A stretch of 34,392 nucleotides of DNA from JANLIQ01 sp964362925 (lineage in GTDB: Bacteria; Patescibacteriota; UBA1384; 2-12-FULL-50-11). Numbering within the stretch: the stretch's first letter is position 1; each line of letters starts with the position of its first letter. The translations under genes and the position numbers were made by a program. The notes under the pieces are model-generated. The model had not been told where the DNA came from and searched no databases. It saw nothing but the letters and a program-made list of their open reading frames with translations. Of the stretch, positions 22,840 to 31,010 are shown piece by piece. The DNA lies in NCBI GenBank assembly GCA_964362925.1, contig CAYIGA010000004.1, forward strand, positions 1 to 34,392. Direction: 5' to 3'.

Positions 22840-24360
22840 ATGCCTTTAGCTAAAATCCCTTCGGCGGCCGTTGATGGTGTTAGCGCTGTTGCCGTTCAAG
22901 TTGAGGTCGATGTTTCCCAAGGTTTGCCTGGTTTAACGATCGTCGGTTTGGCCGACAAAGCGGTTGCGGAATCGCGCGAGCGGATCCGTTCGGCGCTCAA
23001 AAATACCGGTTTTAGTTTTCCCCTCTCTCGTATTACTGTCCACTTGGCGCCGTCAGATTACAAAAAGAGCGGTCTCCACTTTGATTTGCCGATCGCGCTT
23101 GGAATCTTGCTCGCCGACAAACAGCTCAAACGGACGGCTAATTTTGACAGCACTCTTTTTATCGGCGGCATTTCACTTGATGGAGCGCTCCAACCGATTC
23201 ACGGGACATTAGTCCTAGTTGAATGGGCTAAACAGAACGGCTTGACGGCTGTTGTTCTACCGGTCGCTAATTTGAACGAAGCCAAATTGATTAAGGGGAT
23301 ATGCTTAGTTGGCGCCGAAGATTTCAATCAGGTTATCGATTGGCTGTCGGGCAAGTTTGCTGGTATCGACTTCGCCGACGAGACTTTCGCCAACATTGAC
23401 AATCTCGATATCGACTGGCTCCAAATTCAAGGGCAAGAGCGAGCCAAACGGGCGGCAGTTGTCGCCGCCAGCGGTGGCCATAATATACTCCTCGAAGGGC
23501 CGCCGGGCGCCGGTAAAACATTGTTGGCTCGGGGTCTGCGGGCGTTACTACCAAAACTAGAGGGTGACGAACTAATTGATGTCGTTAAAATCCATAGTGT
23601 CGCTGGCACCCTAAAACCGCGCCAAAGGATTGACACTATTAGTCGACCGTTTCGCTCACCTCATCACACCGCTAGCTCGATCGCCATTGTCGGCGGTGGC
23701 ACCGTCCCCCGACCCGGCGAAATTTCGTTGTCGCATCGCGGTGTTTTGTTTTTAGATGAATTGCCGGAATTTCCGCGGTCGGTTTTGGAGGCGCTCCGCC
23801 AACCGCTTGAAGATGGCGAGATTCACGTCTCTAGAGCTAACCAAGCCGTTTCTTTTCCGGCTCGCTTTCAACTAGTAGCGACGATGAATCCCTGTCCGTG
23901 CGGCTGGTTGGATTCGGGCGTCAAAGAATGTATCTGTAGCCCATTTCAAATTAACGCCTATCGCAAACGGGTCAGTGGTCCGATTATCGATCGGATCGAT
24001 CTTTATTTGCGAGTACCGCCGATTAAAATTATCGAAATGCAAAAAGAGCCAAATGACAGTAATGAGCTGGCGAGTTTGAGATCGATAATTTCCCAAACTC
24101 GAGCCATCCAGTATCGGCGTAACAATAAACGCTTGAATCACGAACTCAAAAGTGGCGAGATACGTTCTAAAATAAATATTGGGTCGGAAGCGGAGAAACT
24201 GCTCCAGCAAGCGGCTGAAAAATTCGTTATCACCGGCCGCGGTTATCATCGATTACTCAAGGTCTCGCGAACGATCGCCGATTTAGCCCAAGTCCGGCAA
24301 GTCACTCCGACTCACGTCGCCGAAGCGCTTCAGTATCGTTTTAGTGAGAGTAGTCGTTGA
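22840..24360 (+). CDS. YifB/ComM-type Mg-chelatase-like AAA+ ATPase
   Basis: 506 residues from ATG 22840, the family length. The N-terminal Lon-like domain (VEVDVSQGLPGLTIVGLADKAVAE and IGGISLDGALQPI) is followed by a Mg-chelatase-type AAA+ domain: Walker A EGPPGAGKT (219-227), Walker B GVLFLDELPEF, MNPCPCG with the Cys cluster before CICSP, and arginine-bearing GPIIDRIDLY. A C-terminal helical bundle ends in ARxxHRLLKVSRTIADL-type residues (GYHRLLKVSRTIADLA). ComM is a branch-migration helicase used in natural transformation, so a DNA-uptake role is plausible here, but no com genes are in view. The start was chosen at MPLAKIPSAAVDGV, the usual beginning. Confidence 0.95.
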   Translation: MPLAKIPSAAVDGVSAVAVQVEVDVSQGLPGLTIVGLADKAVAESRERIRSALKNTGFSFPLSRITVHLAPSDYKKSGLHFDLPIALGILLADKQLKRTANFDSTLFIGGISLDGALQPIHGTLVLVEWAKQNGLTAVVLPVANLNEAKLIKGICLVGAEDFNQVIDWLSGKFAGIDFADETFANIDNLDIDWLQIQGQERAKRAAVVAASGGHNILLEGPPGAGKTLLARGLRALLPKLEGDELIDVVKIHSVAGTLKPRQRIDTISRPFRSPHHTASSIAIVGGGTVPRPGEISLSHRGVLFLDELPEFPRSVLEALRQPLEDGEIHVSRANQAVSFPARFQLVATMNPCPCGWLDSGVKECICSPFQINAYRKRVSGPIIDRIDLYLRVPPIKIIEMQKEPNDSNELASLRSIISQTRAIQYRRNNKRLNHELKSGEIRSKINIGSEAEKLLQQAAEKFVITGRGYHRLLKVSRTIADLAQVRQVTPTHVAEALQYRFSESSR

Positions 24361-24422
24361 TAGTTCAAAACTCTTCCTCGATATTGTTTAGCCTTTGACG
24401 TCCACCTCCCCCTGCCAGGTGA

Positions 24423-24447
24423 CACCTCCACCTGCCAGGTGGAGGTG
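24423..24447. terminator. hairpin between convergent genes
   Basis: CACCTCCACCT-GCC-AGGTGGAGGTG, an 11-bp stem, sits between the convergent YifB and small membrane protein genes. A partial direct copy (CACCTCCCCCTGCCAGGTG) precedes it. There is no clear T-run, so its role as a bidirectional terminator is inferred. Confidence 0.5.
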
Positions 24448-24470
24448 GTTGTTGGGGTTTGAGGTTTGTT

Positions 24471-24785
24471 TTACGACTGGAGTCGTAAAGCTGAATAAAT
24501 CCAGTCGCCAAACTGGTTGAGATACGGTGATTTCTGGTCTAAAATAATGGCGACAATCAGCAAGAGGGCAATGATGGCGATACTGACAACAGTTTTTCGC
24601 AAAGCTCGATCGCTCGTCGCTTTTGGTTGAGACAAAGTTGCCTTAACAACGGCCACTTCAGGTTTATGGTACGGCTCAATCGGGGCGGAATCACTAAAGG
24701 ATACGACCGCGCCCTGGGCGATTTGCTGGAGCTGTTGCTTCTTAGCGATGAGCTTTTGGAGGTTTTGTTTTTTCTTCTTAGCCAT
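24471..24785 (-). CDS. small basic single-pass membrane protein, unrecognised
   Basis: 104 residues from ATG 24785. A Lys/Gln-rich helical N terminus (KKKKQNLQKLIAKKQQLQQI) is followed by a polar middle and one transmembrane helix (VVSIAIIALLLIVAIIL, about 66-82). A short tail is encoded by the hairpin TTTACGACT-GG-AGTCGTAAA at the gene end. The topology (cytoplasmic basic coiled segment, one C-terminal helix) resembles small SecE- or anchor-type proteins, but I see no convincing match. TAAGAT lies 8 nt before the ATG, without a ribosome binding site. Confidence 0.55.
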   Translation of the reverse strand: MAKKKKQNLQKLIAKKQQLQQIAQGAVVSFSDSAPIEPYHKPEVAVVKATLSQPKATSDRALRKTVVSIAIIALLLIVAIILDQKSPYLNQFGDWIYSALRLQS

Positions 24786-24900
24786 TTGGGGCAATCTTAA
24801 GCCCTTAGACTCCTTTACACAACCCCAACTCAACAGTAAAATAAATTATGGTTGAGGGTATCGTATGGGCCTCCGGCCAAGTCCACCCGCTTAAAAATTC

Positions 24901-24974
24901 GCGGGCATCGTATAGTGGTAATATGCAACCTTGCCAAGGTTGAGTTGCGGGTCCGATTCCCGCTGCCCGCTCCA
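24901..24974 (+). tRNA. tRNA-Gly (anticodon GCC)
   Basis: Acceptor GCGGGCA/TGCCCGC, anticodon stem CAACC/GGTTG with loop TTGCCAA, T arm GCGGG-TCCGATT-CCCGC, discriminator T and an encoded CCA. Confidence 0.95.
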
Positions 24975-24978
24975 AACA

Positions 24979-25010
24979 GAAGGTCGCCGGTTCGAACCCG
25001 GTCTACCGCT
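24979..25010 (+). pseudogene. 3' third of a second tRNA (possible att footprint)
   Basis: GCCGG-TTCGAAC-CCGGT is a complete T arm, followed by CTACCGC and T, exactly the 3' acceptor strand plus discriminator. The 5' two thirds of the tRNA (acceptor, D and anticodon arms) are absent: only 4 nt separate it from the CCA of tRNA-Gly. The fragment ends precisely where the broken nucleotidyltransferase gene begins. The identity of the parent tRNA cannot be told. Confidence 0.65.
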
Positions 25011-25106
25011 ACCTTTTAGATTTACTAGAACTTTTGAGATACCTATACCCATTCTTGTTCCCTTTCCAGCAGCTAGGATTGCTATGTCTAGTTTATTGTT
25101 AATCAT
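25011..25106 (-). pseudogene. first 32 codons of a sugar-nucleotide transferase
   Basis: Starting at ATG 25106 the peptide reads INNKLDIAILAAGKGTRMG, continuing GISKVLVNLKG. This is the unmistakable N-terminal nucleotide-binding loop of the GlmU/RfbA nucleotidyltransferase superfamily (LAAGKGTRM, then KVLVxLxGKP). At 25010/25011 the coding sequence stops being meaningful and enters the tRNA remnant in antisense. The gene is last in the AT-rich operon, 11 nt after the serine hydrolase. The other 200 or more codons are missing. Confidence 0.8.
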
Positions 25107-25117
25107 TGTTATTCAAC

Positions 25118-26176
25118 CTAAATCTCTTTTAATATCTTTTCGTAAAGGCCCAATCTAAAACTATTAAATCTCTCCGCGTCTTCCTCTTGTTTATAAAAGC
25201 GAACACTGTTTGTTAAGAAGGATACAATTACCCTGTTTTGAGGATCAACCCAAAGAGATGTTCCTGTAAAACCTGTATGACCAAAGGAGGTTTCAGAAAA
25301 AACCCTAGCAGAGTTGGAGTCATCGTATGAGTGGAGTTGCCATCCTAAGCCTCTTTTTTTTCCTTCGTATTGGGCTTGTAATTTTGTCATCTCGTCAATT
25401 GTCTGTTCTTTAAGAAATATTTTATTATAAAATATTTCCCCTAGCCTGGATACAGATTCTGCTTTACCAAATAAACCAGCATTTCCAGAAACTCCTCCGT
25501 TTAGGGCGATTGCATTACCGTCATGAACGACACCTGGTCTCAATCTGCCCCTATTCGGCCTTTCATCAGTGGTTATTACAATTCGATCTCTAAGTTCATC
25601 GCCTGGTTTGTATAGAATATCCTTCAAATTTAATGGTTTAAATAATAATTTATCTAGCGTTTGATCTAACTCTTCACCTGATATTTTTTCCATTGCATAG
25701 CCTAACAACATGAAGCCTAGGCAACTATAAATCATTTGCGTTCCTGGTTGATATACTAACTCCGCTGAAATTAATTTTCTTATAACAACTTCTTTTCCTT
25801 TATTCCATTCACCATTTTCATACAAATTGAAACTCGCGGGCAAACCACTCGAATGGGAAAGCAATTGCCGAAAGGTTATATCCTTCTTTGCGCCGTCAGA
25901 AAACGAGGGAACTACATCAACTATTGGTTGATCTAAACTAGCCAATTGGTCTTCGACAAGTTTCATAAAAGCAGTAGCGACGAACGCCTTCGTTAGGGAG
26001 GCTAAATCAAATATTGAATCTTTTCTTGTTTTTCTTGATGGGTCAGTGGGGTCTAGAAGACCTCTGGCATCTTCTAAATAAACACTTCCATTACGCACCA
26101 CACGCACACTCGCTGCGGTGAACATATCTTTCTTAATGCCCGAATCTATGTACTTTTCAATTTCCCTCATTGCCAT
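25118..26176 (-). CDS. beta-lactamase-fold serine hydrolase
   Basis: A 352-residue class C beta-lactamase/DD-peptidase-like protein. The nucleophile motif is SLTK (Ser60, Lys63) in FDLASLTKAFVATAFMKL. The second motif is YSC (Tyr150-Ser-Cys) where YxN is usual, and the third is HTG (300-302) in FGHTGFTGTSLWV. LLSHSSGLP, characteristic of the family, is intact. The missing Asn argues against a true beta-lactamase and for an esterase, amidase or peptidase. No signal peptide is visible, which is unusual for a wall enzyme. The gene overlaps the glycosyltransferase by 20 nt and is part of the AT-rich operon. Confidence 0.85.
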   Translation of the reverse strand: MAMREIEKYIDSGIKKDMFTAASVRVVRNGSVYLEDARGLLDPTDPSRKTRKDSIFDLASLTKAFVATAFMKLVEDQLASLDQPIVDVVPSFSDGAKKDITFRQLLSHSSGLPASFNLYENGEWNKGKEVVIRKLISAELVYQPGTQMIYSCLGFMLLGYAMEKISGEELDQTLDKLLFKPLNLKDILYKPGDELRDRIVITTDERPNRGRLRPGVVHDGNAIALNGGVSGNAGLFGKAESVSRLGEIFYNKIFLKEQTIDEMTKLQAQYEGKKRGLGWQLHSYDDSNSARVFSETSFGHTGFTGTSLWVDPQNRVIVSFLTNSVRFYKQEEDAERFNSFRLGLYEKILKEI

Positions 26177-27254
26177 TTAGTAATTCTCGACTTACTTTTA
26201 AAAAAAGCTTTCTGGTCTTGGATATTTTATATCTTTTGGCATTTCTTTTACCAAGAAGTGAATATTTCTTAATAAGTTTTTCATTAAATAGCAATCGATT
26301 AACTATTTTGGCCAGCTCCTCCGAGTCTTGAACTTTGAAGCTAATACCGGATTTTCCCACAACTTCAATCAGGCCATTTGTTTTTGAGTATATCACTGGT
26401 AGCCCATGAGCTTGTGCTTCGACTGCAACCAGACAAAATGCTTCAATTTTTTTTGTTGAGACTACAATGGCATCAAAGTCGGTAAGTTTCTTCCATAATA
26501 TCTTTCTTGGTAAAAAATCAAGAAATGTAATTCTTGACTCCAAGTTATATTTTTTTACTAGGTTGATTAAAAAGTCTTTTTGATCTCCGTCTCCTATAAC
26601 TGTAAGGTGGATTGTTGGATCGATAAACCTCATTGAATTAATGATTGTATCAACGTTTTTATTTGCATCCAGACGGCCTGCATACAATATTTTTCTCCTT
26701 ACTGAGTCTGGTCTACAAATAGGTCTTATACAAATTTCGTCGGGAATTCCCCATGGAATAATCACACTTTTCTTTTTAAAAACGGTCAACTCTACAAATT
26801 CATTGAAGATTCTTTTTGTAGGAAATATAATTTTTTGTGATTTATTGTAAATTTCTACAATATTTTGCTTATGAAAATTACTCTGAAGTGCAAACTGTAT
26901 ATCTGTACCATGGCAAATAGCAATCTTGGGTAAAGGAATATTGCTTAAAGCCAAAGCCATACCGAAACTAAGATGTTGTACATGAATAACGTCTGGTCTG
27001 AATTCAGACACATGTTTTTCGATTTCTTTCGAAAGAGAATTAACGTAGGTAGGATATTTTTCAGGGTTGATCTCCTTTTTAATTCTTAATAACTGAACAT
27101 CTTTAATATCTGTCCAATCATTGGGGGTAGAAGGCGCGAGAGCAAGAAAACGCACGCTTATACCTTTGGGTAAGTTGGAGTACAAATCATTTGCCAGAAT
27201 CATACTTCCACAGTTTGGACTAAATGGTAAATCTATGCCTGTTAATATCTTCAT
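26157..27254 (-). CDS. GT4-family (GT-B) glycosyltransferase
   Basis: 365 residues with the two-Rossmann GT-B layout. The N-terminal domain holds DVIHVQHLSFGMALAL and ICHGTDIQF. The C-terminal donor-binding domain holds KILYAGRLDANKNVDTII, LTVIGDGDQ and FLDFLPRK. The nucleotide-sugar E-x7-E motif is EAFCLVAVEAQAHGLPVIYS. It is retaining by family. Donor and acceptor are unknown. No membrane segment. It starts 2 nt after the second dCTP-deaminase-like gene and overlaps the serine hydrolase. Confidence 0.9.
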   Translation of the reverse strand: MKILTGIDLPFSPNCGSMILANDLYSNLPKGISVRFLALAPSTPNDWTDIKDVQLLRIKKEINPEKYPTYVNSLSKEIEKHVSEFRPDVIHVQHLSFGMALALSNIPLPKIAICHGTDIQFALQSNFHKQNIVEIYNKSQKIIFPTKRIFNEFVELTVFKKKSVIIPWGIPDEICIRPICRPDSVRRKILYAGRLDANKNVDTIINSMRFIDPTIHLTVIGDGDQKDFLINLVKKYNLESRITFLDFLPRKILWKKLTDFDAIVVSTKKIEAFCLVAVEAQAHGLPVIYSKTNGLIEVVGKSGISFKVQDSEELAKIVNRLLFNEKLIKKYSLLGKRNAKRYKISKTRKLFLKVSRELLNGNEGN

Positions 27255-27256
27255 AA

Positions 27257-27805
27257 TTATTGGGATGACTTAATTTTAGAGTTGATTAGAGACGGTGTAA
27301 TTTCATTGTTCAAATATCGCCCACTATCAAAAAAATATGCATCTCCATAGGGAATAATTGTACCTTCATTTACAAGAAAACATATTCTCCCAAATTTCAT
27401 ACCAGGATACACAATTACCGGTTTTACACACTTGATTTCTAATGTCCACCTAATTTTACTACCCACATGTGCCATCGGTGCAGAAATTTGAACCCATATG
27501 CCAAGCGAACCAATAGAATTATTTCCGTACAGAAGTTGAGTATATTTTTTACTGGCGGTTGCTTCTTCGGTGATACCTAAATAAAACTCGCCAAGCTCAA
27601 GTTTAAAACCAGTATCTTTGATTATCACTTTTTCTCCCATGGATGGATTTGTAATATCATTCAGCACTCCGTCGCAATATCGTATTAACTCTTTACCTAG
27701 ATGAAAATCGTAACTATTAGGTTGTATGGATTCTTCACGAAATACATCAATCTCAATATTCCCCCTTGCTATTTCTTTCTTGATTTGATTCCCCGTAAGT
27801 ATCAT
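27257..27805 (-). CDS. dCTP deaminase-fold protein B (Glu kept, GRSS lost)
   Basis: 182 residues with the dUTPase/dCTP-deaminase trimer fold: PNSYDFHLGKEL, LELGEFYLGITEE, then GIWVQISAPMAHVG and VYPGMKFGRICF. The position of catalytic Glu138 of E. coli Dcd is conserved (Glu123 in WTLEI). However, the GRSSxxR motif, which supplies Arg110, Ser111 and Arg115 in E. coli, reads GNNSIGS (94-100), losing both arginines. On its own it should be unable to deaminate dCTP by the known mechanism. Its start overlaps the end of paralogue A by 4 nt (ATGA), so the two are likely made in equal amounts. Confidence 0.85.
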   Translation of the reverse strand: MILTGNQIKKEIARGNIEIDVFREESIQPNSYDFHLGKELIRYCDGVLNDITNPSMGEKVIIKDTGFKLELGEFYLGITEEATASKKYTQLLYGNNSIGSLGIWVQISAPMAHVGSKIRWTLEIKCVKPVIVYPGMKFGRICFLVNEGTIIPYGDAYFFDSGRYLNNEITPSLINSKIKSSQ

Positions 27806-28332
27806 ATATTTAACTTTTTAAAATCCTTGTATATCTCGGATTTTCTGGGAGCATTTGAACCTTGATATTTTCCCGTATAGAGTTTGATTTTACCGTATGG
27901 TTTAAGAAAGAATATCTGACCTATTCTCATTCCCGGATACACCCTAACCGGTCTCACGGGAGTTAATTGTAATGTCCATCTTCCCGAAAAACCAATGTCC
28001 CCTAGAGGTGCAGTAATTTGTACAAAAAGGCCGAGTCGACCAACGCTCGATCGCCCATAAATAAATGGGGCATAATAGTTACTTCCCATTATTTCTTGGG
28101 TACAACCAAGATAAAGCTCGCCTGGCCTTAAGACAAGACCGCCTCCATTCATTTTCAATTCGAAAGTTGGTTGTTCAACTCTTGGATCCAACACTCTATT
28201 CTTATAAAGAACAAAAGTGTCACCGAGATGAAAGTTGTAGCTATTGGGGTTTAAACAATCAAAAGCATAAGGATCAATTACGATCCTTTTCTTTTTTACT
28301 TCCTCGTCTATCTTTGATCCAGTTAATATCAT
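27802..28332 (-). CDS. dCTP deaminase-fold protein A (GRSS kept, Glu to Gln)
   Basis: 176 residues and clearly Dcd-like: NPNSYNFHLGDTF, LRPGELYLGCTQE, GRSSVGRLGLFVQITAPLGD, VYPGMRIGQIFF. The substrate-binding GRSSxxR (93-99) is intact. The catalytic Glu (E138 in E. coli) is replaced by Gln122 in WTLQL. It is the mirror image of paralogue B, which keeps Glu and lacks GRSS. The two share about a third of their residues by eye, so they are an old duplication. The start overlaps the nucleotidase gene by 59 nt. A role in binding rather than deaminating a nucleotide, or a mixed A/B trimer, is possible. Confidence 0.87.
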   Translation of the reverse strand: MILTGSKIDEEVKKKRIVIDPYAFDCLNPNSYNFHLGDTFVLYKNRVLDPRVEQPTFELKMNGGGLVLRPGELYLGCTQEIMGSNYYAPFIYGRSSVGRLGLFVQITAPLGDIGFSGRWTLQLTPVRPVRVYPGMRIGQIFFLKPYGKIKLYTGKYQGSNAPRKSEIYKDFKKLNI

Positions 28333-29548
28333 TTTTGTGCTTTGCCTCTCTCATGAGTTGTTGGGTTATAAAGTCTCTCATCTTTATACCAGTATTATAG
28401 CAGTTTTCCTTAAAATCGGCAAAAATATTGCCTGCCAGATAGCTGGTAGTAACAAACTTTATGATTTTTGGCATCCTTTTTAGGGGTGTATTTAAACAAA
28501 GATATCTCTTTAAAGAGTCTGGTAGGGAGTTTAACACCTTTTCAAATTCATTCCTCTGAGCTTGGGCTATAAATAATTCATTCTCTAAAGGACAACAATT
28601 ATATATATCTTCTAATGTAATCGCTTCATTAGGTAGTAGAGCTCTAAAACAATGATAATTTATTACAGCAAGGTCTACATTAAATTCGTTTATCAATGGT
28701 TTGAGGAAATAATGTGTTAACTGTTTCCGATTTTTGCATCTTTTTACAAACTTACTTTGTAGAATAAAAATTTTCTTTTTGAATGTTTGGTCGTATTTAG
28801 TAATGTACTTTTCCAGAAACTTAATTTCAGGGAATTCAGGTTTAATCGAATTTTCGACAGAAGTTATTCTGTAAGAAAAAGCGTCATTATTTAGTTTAAG
28901 AGCTCCATACCCCCTAGCATATTCGGGAGCCTTTACAATTAATGTATTACCAACTCTTTTTTGGGATAATTTGGAGTGGCAGTGGCTAGAGATAATGACA
29001 TCAATTGCTGGAATATTTTTAGCTAACTCAATATCGTAAATAAAACCACTGTGACTTAACAGAATAATCTTATTAGCAGTTTCTCTTAGCTGGCGTATCA
29101 AATCTGGTAGTATTTCAATAGGATCCTGTACCGTAAAACCCTTTCTTTTTTTTATCTCAATTGACGAGAAAGCCTCGGGTGAAAGTATCCCAATAAACGC
29201 TATATTTATGTGTCGATATAAAAGATATTTTTCAAAAAATGGTTGGTCATTATAGAGTAAATTAGAGTTGATAATTGGAAATCCATTTTTATAGAGACTA
29301 ATGACATCTTGAAAACCATGGTTCCCTGGGATAATAAAATCGTATAGTTTGGTGATAAGTTCGGATTCGGGTTTTCCTTTCAAGAGGTTATAGAACGCAT
29401 GACCCTCACTAAAATCTCCTAGATCCACAATAATCTTGTTTGTTGCTTTGTGAAGGGTAGCTAGTCTCCCAAAAAGAGCCAAAGACTTCGGTATATAGGA
29501 GTGAATATCATTAGTAAAATAGATAGTAAATTCGTTGTTTGTGTTCAT
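28274..29548 (-). CDS. UshA-like 5'-nucleotidase/metallophosphatase
   Basis: 424 residues from ATG 29548, which lies 10 nt after the MurA-like stop. N-terminal metallophosphoesterase domain: YFTNDIHS, VDLGDFSEG, IPGNHGFQD, LLSHSG, SSHCHS, each with the expected Asp, His or Asn ligands. C-terminal part (about 245-400) matches the 5'-nucleotidase C domain, which sets substrate specificity (LAVINYHCFRALLPNEAITLEDIYNCCPLENEL). Family members split nucleoside phosphates or UDP-sugars. Unlike UshA it has no signal peptide, so it should act on cytoplasmic nucleotides, consistent with its neighbours. Confidence 0.85.
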   Translation of the reverse strand: MNTNNEFTIYFTNDIHSYIPKSLALFGRLATLHKATNKIIVDLGDFSEGHAFYNLLKGKPESELITKLYDFIIPGNHGFQDVISLYKNGFPIINSNLLYNDQPFFEKYLLYRHINIAFIGILSPEAFSSIEIKKRKGFTVQDPIEILPDLIRQLRETANKIILLSHSGFIYDIELAKNIPAIDVIISSHCHSKLSQKRVGNTLIVKAPEYARGYGALKLNNDAFSYRITSVENSIKPEFPEIKFLEKYITKYDQTFKKKIFILQSKFVKRCKNRKQLTHYFLKPLINEFNVDLAVINYHCFRALLPNEAITLEDIYNCCPLENELFIAQAQRNEFEKVLNSLPDSLKRYLCLNTPLKRMPKIIKFVTTSYLAGNIFADFKENCYNTGIKMRDFITQQLMREAKHKNDINWIKDRRGSKKEKDRN

Positions 29549-29558
29549 GAAAACTACT

Positions 29559-30875
29559 TTATTTGCCAAATTTAGTTATGTTAGCACCTAACTTGACAAG
29601 TTTTTGATCCAGTTTTTCATAACCTCTTTCGATTTGGGATACATTTGAAATGACAGATTCACCTTTAGCTGAAAGAGTGGCCAGCAACAATGCTGCACCT
29701 CCTCTAATTTCGTTGCACCTAGCTTCACCAGAATGAAAAACTGTTCCCCCATGTATTAACGCCCTTGTTTCAGATATTTGATCAATATGAGCTCCAAGCT
29801 TATTTAGCTGGGGAATAAACTGGGAGTGCCTACCGGGATTCATCTGATCCTCAATAATACTGTCTCCATTTATCGTACAAAGCAGACTGGCAAGAATAGG
29901 CTCAAAATCGGCATCAATATCGGTTGGACCGAGACCAGAGATTACATCAGTGGGTTGAAGATTGTCACTATCAACTGAATTTACTCTTACGCTGTGTTCA
30001 CCCATCACACATTTGAAACCAATTTGTTCTAGTTTATCCAAAAATGGTCTTAGATGATTAATAATAACATTTTTTACCGTAATATCACCTTTAGTAATAA
30101 GCCCCGCCGTCAATAAAGTAACTGCCTCTATTTTATCTGGAATAATGGTGAAATCTGTTAAACTAGCTCTCGATGTTCCCAATATATGTAGTCTATCGTC
30201 GAGAATTTCAATTTTTACTCCCGCCTTTTGTAGAAAGTAAATTAAAGATTGGGTTTCTGGACTCTGATTGTAATTGATTAGTTTAGTTCTACATCCCACC
30301 GACAGACTGGATGCTAATAATGTGTTAATCGTAGCCCCTCTACTCGGGAATGGTAATTTGATGATAATTTGTTTTTCATCCCAATCAGCTCTTTTTTGTC
30401 CTAAAGCACTAGTTTCACCCACTTGAAATTCATAACCCATTTTTTCGAGAGCTATAAAATGTTGATCCATGGGCCTTTCTCCCACGCTACAGCCGCCAGG
30501 AGGAGGAATGCTAGCTTTACCAAATCTTGATAGCAATGCACCGAGTAAATAATATGATCCTCTAATTTTGCTACCCAAGTGAGAGGGAACATTTGTTTCT
30601 GAAATTGATCGAGGATCTATCTCTAAAGAGTTCCCTTCTTCATACGTTATGGTCGCACCCAACGAATCTAGTATTTCAATAAAACACCCGACATCTTCAA
30701 TTTTTGGTACGTTATTTAGTTTGATAGGTTCGTCAAGCAAAATAGATGCAGCAAGTATAGGAAAAGTAGCATTTTTTGAACCACCTGGGGATACAATGCC
30801 AGACAATTCATTACCACCCACGATTTGGTAAGAATTGAATTCTTTTCCATTTTTATCAATAAATCTTTCTTTCAT
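29559..30875 (-). CDS. MurA-like enolpyruvyl transferase, divergent
   Basis: 438 residues, full EPSP-synthase/MurA fold. MurA hallmarks are present: SGIVSPGGSKNATFPILAAS (Lys34, Asn35), KIRGSYYLLGALLSRFG (Arg105), and the catalytic loop PGGCSVGERPMDQH with Cys129. The Asp of the third motif is in GPTDIDADFEPIL. The normally invariant FENRF-type segment is replaced by MNPGRHS. It therefore probably transfers enolpyruvate from PEP to a UDP-sugar or another nucleotide rather than being certain MurA. In nikkomycin/polyoxin pathways a MurA homologue acts on UMP. First intact gene of the AT-rich operon, with GGAG 5 nt before ATG. Confidence 0.85.
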   Translation of the reverse strand: MKERFIDKNGKEFNSYQIVGGNELSGIVSPGGSKNATFPILAASILLDEPIKLNNVPKIEDVGCFIEILDSLGATITYEEGNSLEIDPRSISETNVPSHLGSKIRGSYYLLGALLSRFGKASIPPPGGCSVGERPMDQHFIALEKMGYEFQVGETSALGQKRADWDEKQIIIKLPFPSRGATINTLLASSLSVGCRTKLINYNQSPETQSLIYFLQKAGVKIEILDDRLHILGTSRASLTDFTIIPDKIEAVTLLTAGLITKGDITVKNVIINHLRPFLDKLEQIGFKCVMGEHSVRVNSVDSDNLQPTDVISGLGPTDIDADFEPILASLLCTINGDSIIEDQMNPGRHSQFIPQLNKLGAHIDQISETRALIHGGTVFHSGEARCNEIRGGAALLLATLSAKGESVISNVSQIERGYEKLDQKLVKLGANITKFGK

Positions 30876-31010
30876 ACTATCTCCATTGAACTGCCCCCGC
30901 CCTTCCAGGGGAGTAATTCAATATAAGTTTTCCATATTGCTTTTTTATCACTTTCGGTTTGTTTAGGCGAGGATGCAGAATCGAAGAGTAAAAATGGAGT
31001 ATTGACTCCA
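30872..31010 (-). pseudogene. possible C-terminal remnant of an upstream operon gene
   Basis: A frame different from the thermonuclease ends in SDKKAIWKTYIELLPWKG, then GGSSMEIV, with its TGA overlapping the MurA-like ATG by 4 nt (ATGA). This is the stop-start overlap typical of the rest of the operon. It could be the tail of a gene whose front was lost at the junction near 31000. About 46 codons, no recognisable family, so this is weakly supported. Confidence 0.3.

Noticed and set aside
24849..24945. Short ORF starting MVEGIVWASG upstream of and into tRNA-Gly
   Set aside because: It runs through the tRNA sequence. TAAAAT before it is more likely part of the tRNA promoter region.
25011..31000. 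Prophage or transposon
   Set aside because: No integrase, transposase, capsid, terminase or replication gene is present, although the edges look like scars.
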